Part shown: piece by piece, positions 33,409 through 42,871 of the stretch
Position numbering within the stretch: the first letter of the stretch is position 1
How the letters are laid out: each line of letters opens with the position of its first letter
DNA from: Melghirimyces algeriensis
Lineage (GTDB): Bacteria; Bacillota; Bacilli; Thermoactinomycetales; DSM-45169
Assembly (NCBI RefSeq): GCF_900182565.1
Contig: NZ_FXTI01000015.1
Span: forward strand, 1 to 57,479
Direction of reading: 5' to 3'
Length of the DNA stretch: 57,479 nucleotides
Notes under the pieces: generated by a model
What the model was told of the DNA's origin: nothing
Database searches by the model: none
The model's input: only the letters and a program-made list of their open reading frames with translations
Made by a program: the position numbers and the translations under genes

Positions 33409-34473
33409 TTATAGGCGATCCTTCGCTTGCTTCAATCGCTGGATCACTTGGTGATGCGGAAGCGCTTCAATGTACCGGCCATTGCGGCCAAAGGTGGTTT
33501 CCGCTGCGAAGAGAGAGTTATACACCGCTTCTTCTGTAGCTTCCACAACGGCCTGAAAGCATTCTGTCATCAAGGGACCATCTTCGGCGATCTGTTTGGA
33601 AGATAAGACGGAGGCTGTTGGACGGTGGGGTTTCCGTTCTGCATTGCTGAAAGCGATGACGATTTCTCCGCTTCCGTGGTGAGCCATCGACCCCGTCCGA
33701 GCCAGACCGAAGGGTGTCCGTTTGGCCAGCCGCTTCAATTGTCGGGAACTGAAAGGGAGGTCGGTTGCGAGGATCACAATGACTGATCCATCCCTGGACG
33801 GCTGGGTGGGCTTCTTTTTGAGATGGTTCATGGGTACCCCAAGAATAGTGAGTTCTTCAGGCTTTCCAAAGTTGGTCAGTACCATGGCTTCAATGTATCC
33901 AACCAGATCATTCCGTTGCAATCGGCGGGAAGCGGTTCCGATTCCTCCTTTCCAACCATAGGAGATCATCCCAGCCCCTGCACCAATCGCTCCCTCTTCT
34001 GAAAGCTGATTCTTTTCGGCTTGTTGAATAGCCTGGATGGCATGGTCAGGATGCAGGTGAAGCCCGCGCAGGTCGTTGAGCCAGCCATCGTTACACTCTG
34101 CGGTGACGATATTGACAGTGCTATCCGTATCCCCGATTTCGGGTTTTTTTTCCATTAACCACTGGAGGGCTCCCTCCGTTACTGCTGGAACTCCGAAGGT
34201 ATTGGTCAAAAGGATGGGAGATTCCAAAACACCCAGTTCATCCACCTGTATCAACCCTGTGGTTTTGCTAAAACCATTGATCACGTGGGAGACAGCCGTT
34301 GTTTTTTCCAAAAAAGGATTTTTGTCATGAGGAAGAATAGCGGTAACTCCTGTGCAAACGCCTTGATCTGCTTCTTTCAGGGTGATGTGACCCACCCGAA
34401 CCCCGGTTACATCCGTGATGCAGTTTTGGGAGCCGGAAGGAAGCCTTCCCACTGAAAAACCGTAGTGTCGCAA
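33409..34473 (-). CDS. P1 family peptidase (DmpA/BapA-like, S58)
   Basis: 354 residues. Seen: NCITDVTGVRVGHIT at the start, a GVCTGVTAILPH strand, EGAIGAGAGMISYGWKGGIGTASR split between ~160 and 185, and RDGSVIVILATD (~237) where the nucleophilic Ser of this self-processing aminopeptidase family sits, then TGSMAHHGSGEIVIAFS. The start is TTG 34473, whose spacing to AAGGGGG is poor (18 bases). A CTG at 34485 sits 6 bases after that site and may be the real start. Substrates are N-terminal D-amino acids or beta-peptides in known members. Confidence 0.85.
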   Translation of the reverse strand: MRHYGFSVGRLPSGSQNCITDVTGVRVGHITLKEADQGVCTGVTAILPHDKNPFLEKTTAVSHVINGFSKTTGLIQVDELGVLESPILLTNTFGVPAVTEGALQWLMEKKPEIGDTDSTVNIVTAECNDGWLNDLRGLHLHPDHAIQAIQQAEKNQLSEEGAIGAGAGMISYGWKGGIGTASRRLQRNDLVGYIEAMVLTNFGKPEELTILGVPMNHLKKKPTQPSRDGSVIVILATDLPFSSRQLKRLAKRTPFGLARTGSMAHHGSGEIVIAFSNAERKPHRPTASVLSSKQIAEDGPLMTECFQAVVEATEEAVYNSLFAAETTFGRNGRYIEALPHHQVIQRLKQAKDRL

Positions 34474-34569
34474 ATGCTTTTTCAGAGAAATCCCCCTTGT
34501 CCTTGTATGTTTTTTGTCTTAGCATGAATACGAGCATCTTTCCTGTGCAAAGTGTAGCCTTAAAAGTGA

Positions 34570-34610
34570 GAAAAACCCGGTGTATCATGAAGAATGGCTA
34601 CACCGGGTTT
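34570..34610 (-). terminator. Terminator of the Cof-type hydrolase gene
   Basis: AAACCCGGTGTA (34573-34584) pairs perfectly with TACACCGGGTTT (34599-34610). Read on the minus strand it is followed by TTTTTCTC. Confidence 0.88.
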
Positions 34611-34614
34611 GCTT

Positions 34615-35448
34615 TTACGATCCTTGGACATAGGAAACAGTGGACAGGAGGTGATTGCGGATAAAATGAGCAACACCTGCTTCATCATTGCTGGGGACAA
34701 TCTGCTGGGCGGCCTGCATCAGTGTAGGGTGTGCATTGGCCACAGCGGCCGAGGCTCCAGTCACTTGAATCATGGATAGATCGTTCAGATGATCGCCGAT
34801 CGCAGCGCATTGCCCAACATCCAGGTCATAACGCTCTGCCAGTTTGCGGACGGCATTCCCTTTGGACACATTCAATGGCAGCAGCTCATAATAGTATTGT
34901 GAAGACTGTACAAGTTCCAACGGATAATCCATGTTCTGTGCCCAATGTTGCAAGTGGGGAGCTGCATCCTCTTTTGCTACGATTACAATCTTGATCCAAG
35001 GGGTTTTTGGAAGGCGGTGAAAGCTTTGGATCAATTCCAGCGGGAATTCCCCTTCTTCAATCGCTGACTGAGACAAAGGGCTGATGTCTTTTCCGTACAC
35101 TTTATCCAGGGTGTAAACAAAAATATCCAGGATACCTGTCAGCTTTTCCAAATCTGCCAGGGTGTCCAGAACAATTATTCGGTCAATGGTGGCTGTCGGT
35201 TTTAACACGTTTGTAGCAGGATCAAAGAGGATTCCGCCATTACATAGGATGACAGGGAGTTGTACATCCATCTCTTTGATAAATCGTTTGGCCTCAGGAT
35301 AGCTTCGGCCTGTTGCCAAAGTGAAAAGCCCACCCTGACGGCGAAAGGTAAACAGGGTTTGTTTGTTTTCGGCAGGGATTTTTTTTGTTCGGTTGACCAA
35401 GGTTCCATCAATATCAGAGACCAGCATCGGATATTGCAAAATGGACAA
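34615..35448 (-). CDS. Cof-type HAD phosphatase
   Basis: 277 residues from a TTG behind AAGGAGTGATCCGT. Motif I is VSDIDGTLVNRTKKI (~10-24), motif II FTLATGRSYPEAKRF (~37), and motif IV GQCAAIGDHLNDLSMIQ (~216-232); a C2 cap lies between. Family members dephosphorylate sugar phosphates or flavin intermediates. Upstream 35449-35665 is a divergent intergenic region shared with the uracil glycosylase. Confidence 0.9.
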   Translation of the reverse strand: MSILQYPMLVSDIDGTLVNRTKKIPAENKQTLFTFRRQGGLFTLATGRSYPEAKRFIKEMDVQLPVILCNGGILFDPATNVLKPTATIDRIIVLDTLADLEKLTGILDIFVYTLDKVYGKDISPLSQSAIEEGEFPLELIQSFHRLPKTPWIKIVIVAKEDAAPHLQHWAQNMDYPLELVQSSQYYYELLPLNVSKGNAVRKLAERYDLDVGQCAAIGDHLNDLSMIQVTGASAAVANAHPTLMQAAQQIVPSNDEAGVAHFIRNHLLSTVSYVQGS

Positions 35449-35665
35449 AACGGATCACTCCTTTTGTCTTTCACATAACAAGCATATCGAAATCGTATGA
35501 AGATCCTATAAACCATATGTTAAAATCGTGTGCAACAATTGACACTTAAAGGTTATCAAAATATTATATCACCTAACGGAAAAAAAGAAAATGATTGATT
35601 TTTACTGAAGGTGATTCCGATGAAAGTAGACGGATCATTAAAAACAGGATGGGGGAGAGACGGGA

Positions 35666-36223
35666 ATGGATCTGGAATCCATACATAGGCGCTATCGGGG
35701 TTGCACCCGTTGTCCGCTTCATCAAAGGCGAACTCGGATTGTGCTGGGGGAAGGGAACCCTGATTCTCCCCTGATGTTTGTCGGAGAAGGTCCTGGAGCC
35801 GATGAAGATCGAAAGGGTCGACCATTTGTTGGACGGGCTGGTCAATTGTTGGACCGGATGTTAGAAGCCGCGGAAATACCCCGTGAAAAGATTTTTATTA
35901 CCAATATTGTAAAGTGTCGTCCTCCGGGAAACCGGACCCCGACGGAAGAAGAAATGGGGACATGTATTACCATACTGCGGGAACAATTTGTGGCCATCCG
36001 GCCCAAACTGATTGTAGCTCTCGGTTCAGCCCCCACCCGCGCCCTGATTGATCCCCAAGCTCGAATTACAAGAGTTCGGGGTCGCTGGATTGAACGGAAA
36101 GGGGTCTGGATGATGCCCACCTTTCATCCTGCCTATCTTCTTCGCAATCCCGAAGGAAAGCGTGCGGCATGGGAAGATTTTCAGGCGATTCGGGATGCCT
36201 ACCGGAAATTTGTGGTAGATTAG
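35666..36223 (+). CDS. Family 4 uracil-DNA glycosylase (iron-sulfur)
   Basis: 185 residues. CTRCPL at residues 13-18 supplies two of the cluster cysteines, with further Cys near 89 (IVKCRPP) and 105 (GTCITIL). The catalytic motif GEGPGADEDRKGRPFVGRAG spans ~40-60, and the DNA-binding loop is HPAYLLRNP near 159. It removes uracil from DNA to start base excision repair. ATG behind GGGGGAGAGACGGGA. It may share transcripts with the ATPase gene downstream. Confidence 0.93.
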   Translation: MDLESIHRRYRGCTRCPLHQRRTRIVLGEGNPDSPLMFVGEGPGADEDRKGRPFVGRAGQLLDRMLEAAEIPREKIFITNIVKCRPPGNRTPTEEEMGTCITILREQFVAIRPKLIVALGSAPTRALIDPQARITRVRGRWIERKGVWMMPTFHPAYLLRNPEGKRAAWEDFQAIRDAYRKFVVD

Positions 36224-36264
36224 TGCTCAATGAAAGTTTTTTAGTCAGAATGGAGGTAAAGGAA

Positions 36265-37968
36265 ATGAAACGGCTGCAACAAACCTTGTCTCGAATCGAT
36301 GGTAAGGGGTATAAAGCGTATAAGGATCTACAGGGGGAGTATCATTTTCCCCGGTTTCAGCTTTTTATTGACTACGTACAGGGAGATCCTTTTGCTGCAC
36401 CTTCCCGCGTTCGGGTACGGATGCCACAAAGTGAGGCCAAATATCGAAGCAAATGGTATGACACGCCGCACAGAAAAGTGGCATTGGAAGATTGGATAGC
36501 CCGTGTTTGGACGAAAAAGGCAAATCGCTATTCTTTTCGGGTAAAGGGAACAGGGAAAAGCGGATTGATCCGTGTGGACCAGCCGGGCCAGGAGATTCTG
36601 AATCGGACAGCTGTCGTTGTGACAAAGGAATATGTGGAAGTACGGGTTACGGTGGGGCTACCTGCCCAAGGACGGCGGGTGCTTGGCCGAAAAGCTGAGG
36701 ACATGTTGTGCGATTATCTGGTCCGGCTTGTGGATGAAGCCATTCCTGCCGAGTCTATTGATCCCAAAGGGGTAGAGGAGCGAATGAAGCTGGTGGATAA
36801 CCAGCAGGGAATCCGTCAGTATCTCAAGAAAAACGGATGGATCGCTTTTGTAGCCAACGGATCGGTTCTGCCCCGAAAAAGCGGGGTGAGTGATCAGCCG
36901 TTGCAGGGAAATCATGTGGTGAAATTTCAAGCGCCGCAATCGTTGGAAGACGTTGTGGAAGTACCACACGGACCTCCCATCAGAGGAATGGTGATTCGAG
37001 ATGGTATCACCCTGATTGTCGGAGGTGGTTATCATGGAAAAAGCACCCTTTTAAACGCCCTGGAGCGGGGGGTATACGATCATATTGCCGGAGATGGACG
37101 GGAGTATGTGATTACGGATACCGATGCGGTCAAGGTTCGGGCGGAAGACGGTCGACGAGTGGAAAAGGTAAACATTTCTCCCTTTATCAATAATCTGCCT
37201 TTCGGGCGGGATACGATTCGCTTTTCCACTGAGGATGCCAGTGGCAGTACTTCTCAAGCAACCAATATTATGGAAAGTCTGGAGATGGGGGCTTCCTGTT
37301 TGTTGATTGATGAAGACACAAGTGCTACCAATTTTATGATCCGGGATGGTCGGATGCAAAAGTTGGTGGCGAAGGGGAAAGAACCGATTACACCATTTAT
37401 CGATAAAGTGAGACAGTTATATGAAAACATGGGAACTTCCAGCATCCTGGTATTGGGAGGGTCCGGAGACTACTTTGATGTGGCGGACACGGTGATTATG
37501 ATGGATGAATATCTTCCATATGAAGTGACCCAGCGCGCAAAGGAAGTGGCACAAGCTCAAAGTAATAACCGAGTTCGTGAAGGGGGAGAAGCGTTTGGGG
37601 ATGTAACACCTCGGAGCATTTTAGCCAATGGGTTTGATCCAAGAAAAGGAAAAAAAGAAAAGGTAGACGCCAAGGGACTTCACTCCATTCAATTTGGAAC
37701 GGAAACGGTTGATTTATCGGGGGTAGAACAGTTGGTGGACGTCAGTCAGACTCGTGCGATTGCGGAGATCATGCGTTTGATCGGGAAAAAAGCGAATGGA
37801 CAGAAGAGCTTGCGTGAACTGATTGAAGACGTTTACCAAACGATAGAGAAAAAGGATCTGGATGTGATTTCACCCTTTCAAGGACAGCACCCTGGCGATT
37901 TGGCCTTGCCGCGCAAAGAGGAAGTGGCTGCTGCCATTAACCGGTTGCGTACCTTAAAAGTTCAATGA
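36265..37968 (+). CDS. Predicted ATPase of the ABC class (PF09818-type)
   Basis: 567 residues from ATG 36265, after GGAGGTAAAGG. Starts RLQQTLSRIDGKGYKAYKDL, typical for this family. A P-loop-like GGGYHGKSTLLNALE (~253) and a Walker B LLIDEDTSATNFMIRD (~350) are clear, followed by a long C-terminal region. The family has ABC-like NTPase signatures but no transport partner; its role is unknown. Sits between the uracil glycosylase and RNase H genes on the same strand. Confidence 0.88.
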   Translation: MKRLQQTLSRIDGKGYKAYKDLQGEYHFPRFQLFIDYVQGDPFAAPSRVRVRMPQSEAKYRSKWYDTPHRKVALEDWIARVWTKKANRYSFRVKGTGKSGLIRVDQPGQEILNRTAVVVTKEYVEVRVTVGLPAQGRRVLGRKAEDMLCDYLVRLVDEAIPAESIDPKGVEERMKLVDNQQGIRQYLKKNGWIAFVANGSVLPRKSGVSDQPLQGNHVVKFQAPQSLEDVVEVPHGPPIRGMVIRDGITLIVGGGYHGKSTLLNALERGVYDHIAGDGREYVITDTDAVKVRAEDGRRVEKVNISPFINNLPFGRDTIRFSTEDASGSTSQATNIMESLEMGASCLLIDEDTSATNFMIRDGRMQKLVAKGKEPITPFIDKVRQLYENMGTSSILVLGGSGDYFDVADTVIMMDEYLPYEVTQRAKEVAQAQSNNRVREGGEAFGDVTPRSILANGFDPRKGKKEKVDAKGLHSIQFGTETVDLSGVEQLVDVSQTRAIAEIMRLIGKKANGQKSLRELIEDVYQTIEKKDLDVISPFQGQHPGDLALPRKEEVAAAINRLRTLKVQ

Positions 37969-37981
37969 GGAGGAAACGGAT

Positions 37982-38416
37982 GTGAAAGAAGTTACCATAT
38001 ACACGGATGGTGCCTGCTCAGGGAATCCCGGTCCAGGAGGCTGGGGTGCCGTTTTAATATACGGGGATCACCATAAAGAGATCACAGGCGGAGAAAGAAA
38101 GACAACCAACAATCGAATGGAATTGACTGCTGCAATTGAAGCCTTAAAGAGACTGAAAGAACCTTGTCGGGTGAAATTGCATACAGATAGTGCCTATATG
38201 GTGAACTGCTTCAAGCAGAAGTGGTATGAGAACTGGGAGAAAAGAGGATGGGTGAATAGCCGTAAAGCCCCCGTTGAAAACAAGGATTTGTGGCAATTGT
38301 TATTAAAGGAAGTTCGTAGACATGATGTGGAGTTTGTCAAAGTGAAAGGACACAGTGATGTGGAGCTGAACAATCGTTGTGATGAATTGGCCCGCGGAGC
38401 GGTTCCAAAGGATTGA
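37982..38416 (+). CDS. rnhA: Ribonuclease HI
   Basis: 144 residues from GTG 37982 behind AGGAGGAAACGGAT. Active residues D9 (YTDGACSGNPG), E47 (RMELTA), D69 (HTDSAY) and D134 (NRCDELAR) are all present, with H124 (KGHSDV). It cuts RNA in RNA-DNA hybrids. The GPGGWGAVL strand and the KRGWVNSR basic loop are typical of E. coli type RNase HI, which is not universal in Bacillus, so this is the ordinary HI enzyme. Confidence 0.95.
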   Translation: MKEVTIYTDGACSGNPGPGGWGAVLIYGDHHKEITGGERKTTNNRMELTAAIEALKRLKEPCRVKLHTDSAYMVNCFKQKWYENWEKRGWVNSRKAPVENKDLWQLLLKEVRRHDVEFVKVKGHSDVELNNRCDELARGAVPKD

Positions 38417-38558
38417 ACGACAAGAAATCCTTGGTACTGCTCACCACGTTTTCTCTATAAAATAGCAATAACCTTCTGGATGGTTAACAGGGCATTTATG
38501 AAAGATCCATGATATGATAGTACAAAGTCCATTTCAATATGAAAGGAGGGGATGGCAA

Positions 38559-39728
38559 GTGGGACCGGGGGATATCAAGAAAACACTCCAGGAAGAAGCG
38601 AAGCGACTAAATATTGATAAAATCGGCTTTGCTTCTGCGGATCCCTTCACAGAATTGAAGGAACGATTAAAAGACCATCGGAAAGCCGGGTATGAGTCCG
38701 GCTTTGAGGAACCGGATTTGGAAAAACGAACCGATCCCCGAAAAACACTTCCCAATGCCCGTTCCATTATTGCCATCGCCCTTGCCTATCCTACCCGTCT
38801 GGAAAACCCACCCGATTCCAAGCCTGGTGCATACAGGGGGGTGTTTTGTCGGGCATCCTGGGGTGAGGATTATCACCGGGTGCTGAAAAGGAAACTGGAA
38901 GGGTTGAAAGTGAAATTGTTAGAGCTGGTTCCTGATGCAAAAGTGGAAATCATGGTGGATACTGGGGCTCTTTCCGACCGGGCGGTTGCCGAACGGGCCG
39001 GAATTGGGTGGAGCGGTAAAAATACATCGATCATTACACCGGAATTTGGCTCATGGGTCTATTTGGGAGAAATGATTACAGATGTTTACTTGCCGCCGGA
39101 CCAACCGTTAACGCAATCCTGTGGGGAGTGCACCGCGTGTTTGGATGCATGCCCGACAGGAGCTTTGGTTGCTCCGGGACAGCTCAATTCCCAAGCTTGT
39201 CTTGCTTATCTGACACAGACGAAAGGAATGCTTGCTGAAGAATATCGCAATAAATTGGGAGGTTATCTTTACGGATACGAAACCTGCCAGGCAGTCTGCC
39301 CATATAATCGAAAGAAAAACTTTACACAACATGAGGAGTTTCATCCGGACCCAGATCAGGTAAAACCTCTCCTGAAGCCACTGCTTCGAATGAGCAATCG
39401 GGAGTTCCGGCAGCGGTTTGGGAAGATGGCCGGTTCGTGGAGAGGGAAAAAACCCATCCAACGAAATGCCATCATTGCTCTGGGACGCTATCGTGACCGG
39501 ACGGCCGTACCCGATTTAATTCATCTGTTGGAAAACGACCCTCGCCCCGTGATCAGAGGAACGGCGGCATGGGCTTTGGGACGAATCGGCGGATCGGAAG
39601 CGGAAGAAGCCCTTTATCGTGTCAAAGAGAAAGAGTCAAATGAGCAAGTGATGGTGGAAATTGAGAAGGCTTTGCATGAATGCGGTATACAGGAGACAGC
39701 CAATCACAGAACGTACAGGGAGGCTTGA
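38559..39728 (+). CDS. queG: Epoxyqueuosine reductase
   Basis: 389 residues from GTG 38559, which has AAAGGAGGGG upstream; a longer reading from 38514 lacks this. Seen: FASADPF (~20-26), GWSGKNTSIITPEFGSWVYLGEM (~155), two [4Fe-4S] motifs CGECTACLDACPTGAL and CQAVCPYN, and a C-terminal HEAT-like stretch (GRYRDRTAVPDLIHLLEN, PRPVIRGTAAWALGR). It makes queuosine from epoxyqueuosine in tRNA, using cobalamin. The ogt gene follows 4 bases later. Confidence 0.95.
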   Translation: MGPGDIKKTLQEEAKRLNIDKIGFASADPFTELKERLKDHRKAGYESGFEEPDLEKRTDPRKTLPNARSIIAIALAYPTRLENPPDSKPGAYRGVFCRASWGEDYHRVLKRKLEGLKVKLLELVPDAKVEIMVDTGALSDRAVAERAGIGWSGKNTSIITPEFGSWVYLGEMITDVYLPPDQPLTQSCGECTACLDACPTGALVAPGQLNSQACLAYLTQTKGMLAEEYRNKLGGYLYGYETCQAVCPYNRKKNFTQHEEFHPDPDQVKPLLKPLLRMSNREFRQRFGKMAGSWRGKKPIQRNAIIALGRYRDRTAVPDLIHLLENDPRPVIRGTAAWALGRIGGSEAEEALYRVKEKESNEQVMVEIEKALHECGIQETANHRTYREA

Positions 39729-39732
39729 GGAG

Positions 39733-40260
39733 ATGGTCTCAGGTTCACGCGTCCTCGTATGGAGTGAAATGGACAGCCCGATTGGTTCGATTACATTTGC
39801 CATGACAGGGAAAGGACTCTGTCGTCTCGATTTTATGAATGGGGAGCAGGCTCCCATGATGCTGGAGCGCTGGGCCAAAGAATGGATCGGTTCGGTCCAG
39901 GTGGAACGAAATGATGCGGAGCTTCAACCCGTTGTTCAGCAGATGGAGGAATATTTTAATAAGAAGCGAAAGCATTTTGATGTGTCCCTTGATCTTCATG
40001 GCACATCATTCCAAAAATTGGTTTGGAAACAGCTGCAGAACATTCCATATGGAGAAGTGCACTCCTACAAAGATGTGGCCCAGGCGATCGGAGCGCCCAA
40101 AGCGGTTCGTGCTGTTGGTGGCGCCAATAACCGAAATCCTGTATCCATTATTGTTCCTTGTCATCGAGTAGTAGGCTCCAACGGTTCCCTTGTTGGATAC
40201 GGTGGGGGGTTGGAGATTAAAGAACAACTGCTTGTTCTGGAAGGTGCACTTTCCCGTTAA
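39733..40260 (+). CDS. ogt: Methylated-DNA-protein cysteine methyltransferase
   Basis: 175 residues from ATG 39733 behind GGGAGGCTTGAGGAG. The active site PCHRVVGSNGSLVGYGGG is complete, with the preceding helix IPYGEVHSYKDVAQAIG and NRNP loop. It removes alkyl groups from O6-guanine in DNA by transferring them to its own cysteine. Likely co-transcribed with queG. Confidence 0.95.
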   Translation: MVSGSRVLVWSEMDSPIGSITFAMTGKGLCRLDFMNGEQAPMMLERWAKEWIGSVQVERNDAELQPVVQQMEEYFNKKRKHFDVSLDLHGTSFQKLVWKQLQNIPYGEVHSYKDVAQAIGAPKAVRAVGGANNRNPVSIIVPCHRVVGSNGSLVGYGGGLEIKEQLLVLEGALSR

Positions 40261-40306
40261 AAATTTATTGGTGCAATTGTTTTTTACTTTATAGATGAAA
40301 GTCAAT

Positions 40307-40350
40307 CAACTCTGGGGAAGGGGACTTTTCCTGGGGTTGGTTTTTTATTG
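40307..40350 (+). terminator. Terminator of the queG-ogt unit
   Basis: CAAC...GGAA (40307-40319) pairs with TTCC...GTTG (up to 40339) as an interrupted stem, followed by GTTTTTT. Confidence 0.55.
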
Positions 40351-40517
40351 GCGAAAACAATTGCGAAAATATATGTCTTTTTCGTGTCCATTTTGTAATA
40401 CACTTGCCAATCACATCCATTTCCCTTACCCTTAACTAATATGACTGGCAAATGTACTGATATCTGTTCTATTTTTTCATATCTCGGTAATTAAGATGAG
40501 TTTTGGAGGGACCTCTT

Positions 40518-40880
40518 TTGTCAGAGATCTATTATATGCTGGGTGGAGATCAGGGGATTGCTGCAATATTAAATGATTACTATGACCGGTTAACAAGTGA
40601 TGAAGAGTTGGCTCCTTATTTTGAAAAAGTGGACACGGACGAGCTACGGAAACGGCAAATTCGCTATTTTACCAATCATATGCTTGGTCGCACGACTCAC
40701 ACGTACAAGGATCACATTCTACGGGAAACGCACGAGGGATTGCAGATTACATTTGATCATTATGAACGCGCCATCAAGCATGTAAATGCAGCCATGCGCA
40801 AGCATCGAGTTCCTCTGGAAGCCCGTGTGAAGGTGGAAGCGATGTTTCGTTCTTTTAAACCGCATATTACCTATAAGTGA
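40518..40880 (+). CDS. Truncated haemoglobin
   Basis: 120 residues from TTG 40518, 7 bases after GGAGGG. Pattern LGGDQGIAAILNDYYDRLTSD at the start, PYFEKVDTDELRKRQIRYF in the B-E region, and a proximal His in ETHEGLQITFDHYERAI/HVNAAMRKH region, fitting group I truncated globins. Binds O2 or NO; role in the host unknown. A perfect hairpin terminator follows. Confidence 0.85.
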   Translation: MSEIYYMLGGDQGIAAILNDYYDRLTSDEELAPYFEKVDTDELRKRQIRYFTNHMLGRTTHTYKDHILRETHEGLQITFDHYERAIKHVNAAMRKHRVPLEARVKVEAMFRSFKPHITYK

Positions 40881-40899
40881 TGAAGTGAACGTCGTCTAC

Positions 40900-40937
40900 A
40901 GACAGGGCAGATCATGAATCTGCCCTGTCTGGTTTTG
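40900..40937 (+). terminator. Terminator of the globin gene
   Basis: AGACAGGGCAGAT (40900-40912) pairs with ATCTGCCCTGTCT (about 40918-40930), followed by GGTTTTG. Confidence 0.85.
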
Positions 40938-41074
40938 CGTGTAAATGTTCTTTTTTGCCCAGCTGTTGCTGTGATATAATATAAAAACCAAAATATTTTT
41001 TAAATATACCATATCGTTTCGGAGATAATCCGGGCGTTTTTTTTATCTTCATAATGGTGAGAAGGGGACGAAAG

Positions 41075-42871
41075 ATGCGTATTTTTCGGGATCTTGGGTG
41101 GTTTTTTAAACAAGAGAAGAGTCGTTATATCTTGGGTGTGGCGCTTTTAATCGTGGTTGCATTGTTGGATATCTTTCCGCCTTATGTTGTTCGTCTCGTC
41201 GTGGATGGGATTGAACAGGGAAACGTGACTCCCGCCTTTCTTCTTCAATGGTTAAGTCTGATGGGTGCAGCCGGTATAGCGATGTATATTTTGCGTTACA
41301 TATGGAGGATTCTTTTGTTTGGTGCGGCTTTTCGATTGGGGAAGCAGTTGCGGGGAGATCTGTATATGCATTATACCCGTATGTCGCCCCGCTTTTTCAA
41401 TGTGCGTCGAACAGGGGATCTGATGGCTCATGCCACCAATGATGTGCAAGCCGTTCGGGTGACGGCGGCGGAGGGTGTCCTCACCCTTGTGGATTCACTG
41501 GTACTCGGAGGGCTTGTCATCCTGAGTATGGCGATTTTTATCAGTTGGAAGCTTACGCTGATCGCACTGATCCCCATGCCTTTTATGGCTTATGCGATCA
41601 GTCGTTACGGAAATATGATGCATGAGCGGTTTTTGAAAGCGCAAGCTGCATTTTCCAAAATTAATGACAAAGCGCAGGAAAACATTTCAGGGATTCGTGT
41701 CGTGAAAGCGTTTGGACAGGAAGAAGCAGAAAAACAATCGTTTGATCAGCTTTCCCAGGGTGTTGTGGAAAAAAATATTGCAGTGGCTCGGGTCGATGCG
41801 TTGTTTGGCCCCACCATCTCCTTGATCGTCGGTGTATCCTTCTTTTTGGCGGTCGCTTTTGGAGCGGGTTATGTGATCGGTGGGGAAATGACGATTGGTC
41901 AGTTGACGCAGTTTACCATATACCTGGGACAATTAATCTGGCCGATGTTGGCTTTTGGATTTTTAACCAATGTTGTGCAACGGGGGCGGGCTTCCAATGA
42001 TCGCATCCGATCCCTTTTAAATGTAAAGCCGGACATTGCCGACAGAAAGGGAGCTGTCCAACATCCTGCAACGGGTGCGATTCAGTTTGATATTGATCAA
42101 TTTACCTATCCGGGTGCAGTACGACCCGCCCTTGAAGCGATTCAGGCGACGGTTTCACAAGGGGGGACGTTGGGTCTGGTTGGAAAAACCGGCAGTGGCA
42201 AGACGACCCTCTTTCGACTTTTGCTCCGGGAATATGAGGCGACAAATGGATCGGTTTCCATTGGCGGCATCCCTGTAGAAGGGTATACGCTTTCCGCATT
42301 GCGGGCGAAAATCGGATATGTTCCCCAGGATCATTTCCTTTTTTCTGCCACCATCCGTGAAAATATTGCCTTTGGAAAACCGAATGCCACACAAGAGGAG
42401 ATTGAGCGTGTCACACGCCTGGTTCAGGTTCATGAGGATATTCTCCGTTTTAAAGATGGGTACGATACCGTTGTAGGAGAAAAGGGGGTCACCCTATCCG
42501 GAGGACAAAAACAACGGATTTCGATTGCTAGAGCGCTTCTTCTTGATCCGGAAATTCTGATATTGGACGACTCCCTGTCCGCAGTGGATGCGAAAACGGA
42601 GGAACTGATCTTAAAGGCCTTGAGAGAGGAACGAGCGGGAAAAACCACGTTGATCGCTGCCCATCGCTTATCCGGTGTCGAACATGCGGATGAGATTCTT
42701 GTATTGAAAGACGGAACAGTTCGTGAGCGGGGAACGCATCAACAGTTATTAAATAACGAAGATTGGTATGCCAGAATGCATCACCAGCAACAATTAAAAT
42801 CTCTGATCGAAAAAGGAGGGGTGGCTGATGGTAATGAAGCGGTTGCTCGGCTATCTTCAACCTCATCGTAA
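41075..42871 (+). CDS. Heterodimeric multidrug ABC transporter, degenerate-site subunit (BmrC/YheI-like)
   Basis: 598 residues from ATG 41075 with GAAGGGG upstream; GTG 41054 has none. Six membrane segments in the first ~330 residues. NBD: Walker A GKTGSGKTT (~374), signature LSGGQKQR (~477), but the Walker B is LILDDSLSAVD, with Asp where the catalytic Glu normally stands. That marks the half with the degenerate site in BmrCD-type exporters. Overlaps the partner gene by 44 bases. Exports drugs or lipids. Confidence 0.92.
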   Translation: MRIFRDLGWFFKQEKSRYILGVALLIVVALLDIFPPYVVRLVVDGIEQGNVTPAFLLQWLSLMGAAGIAMYILRYIWRILLFGAAFRLGKQLRGDLYMHYTRMSPRFFNVRRTGDLMAHATNDVQAVRVTAAEGVLTLVDSLVLGGLVILSMAIFISWKLTLIALIPMPFMAYAISRYGNMMHERFLKAQAAFSKINDKAQENISGIRVVKAFGQEEAEKQSFDQLSQGVVEKNIAVARVDALFGPTISLIVGVSFFLAVAFGAGYVIGGEMTIGQLTQFTIYLGQLIWPMLAFGFLTNVVQRGRASNDRIRSLLNVKPDIADRKGAVQHPATGAIQFDIDQFTYPGAVRPALEAIQATVSQGGTLGLVGKTGSGKTTLFRLLLREYEATNGSVSIGGIPVEGYTLSALRAKIGYVPQDHFLFSATIRENIAFGKPNATQEEIERVTRLVQVHEDILRFKDGYDTVVGEKGVTLSGGQKQRISIARALLLDPEILILDDSLSAVDAKTEELILKALREERAGKTTLIAAHRLSGVEHADEILVLKDGTVRERGTHQQLLNNEDWYARMHHQQQLKSLIEKGGVADGNEAVARLSSTSS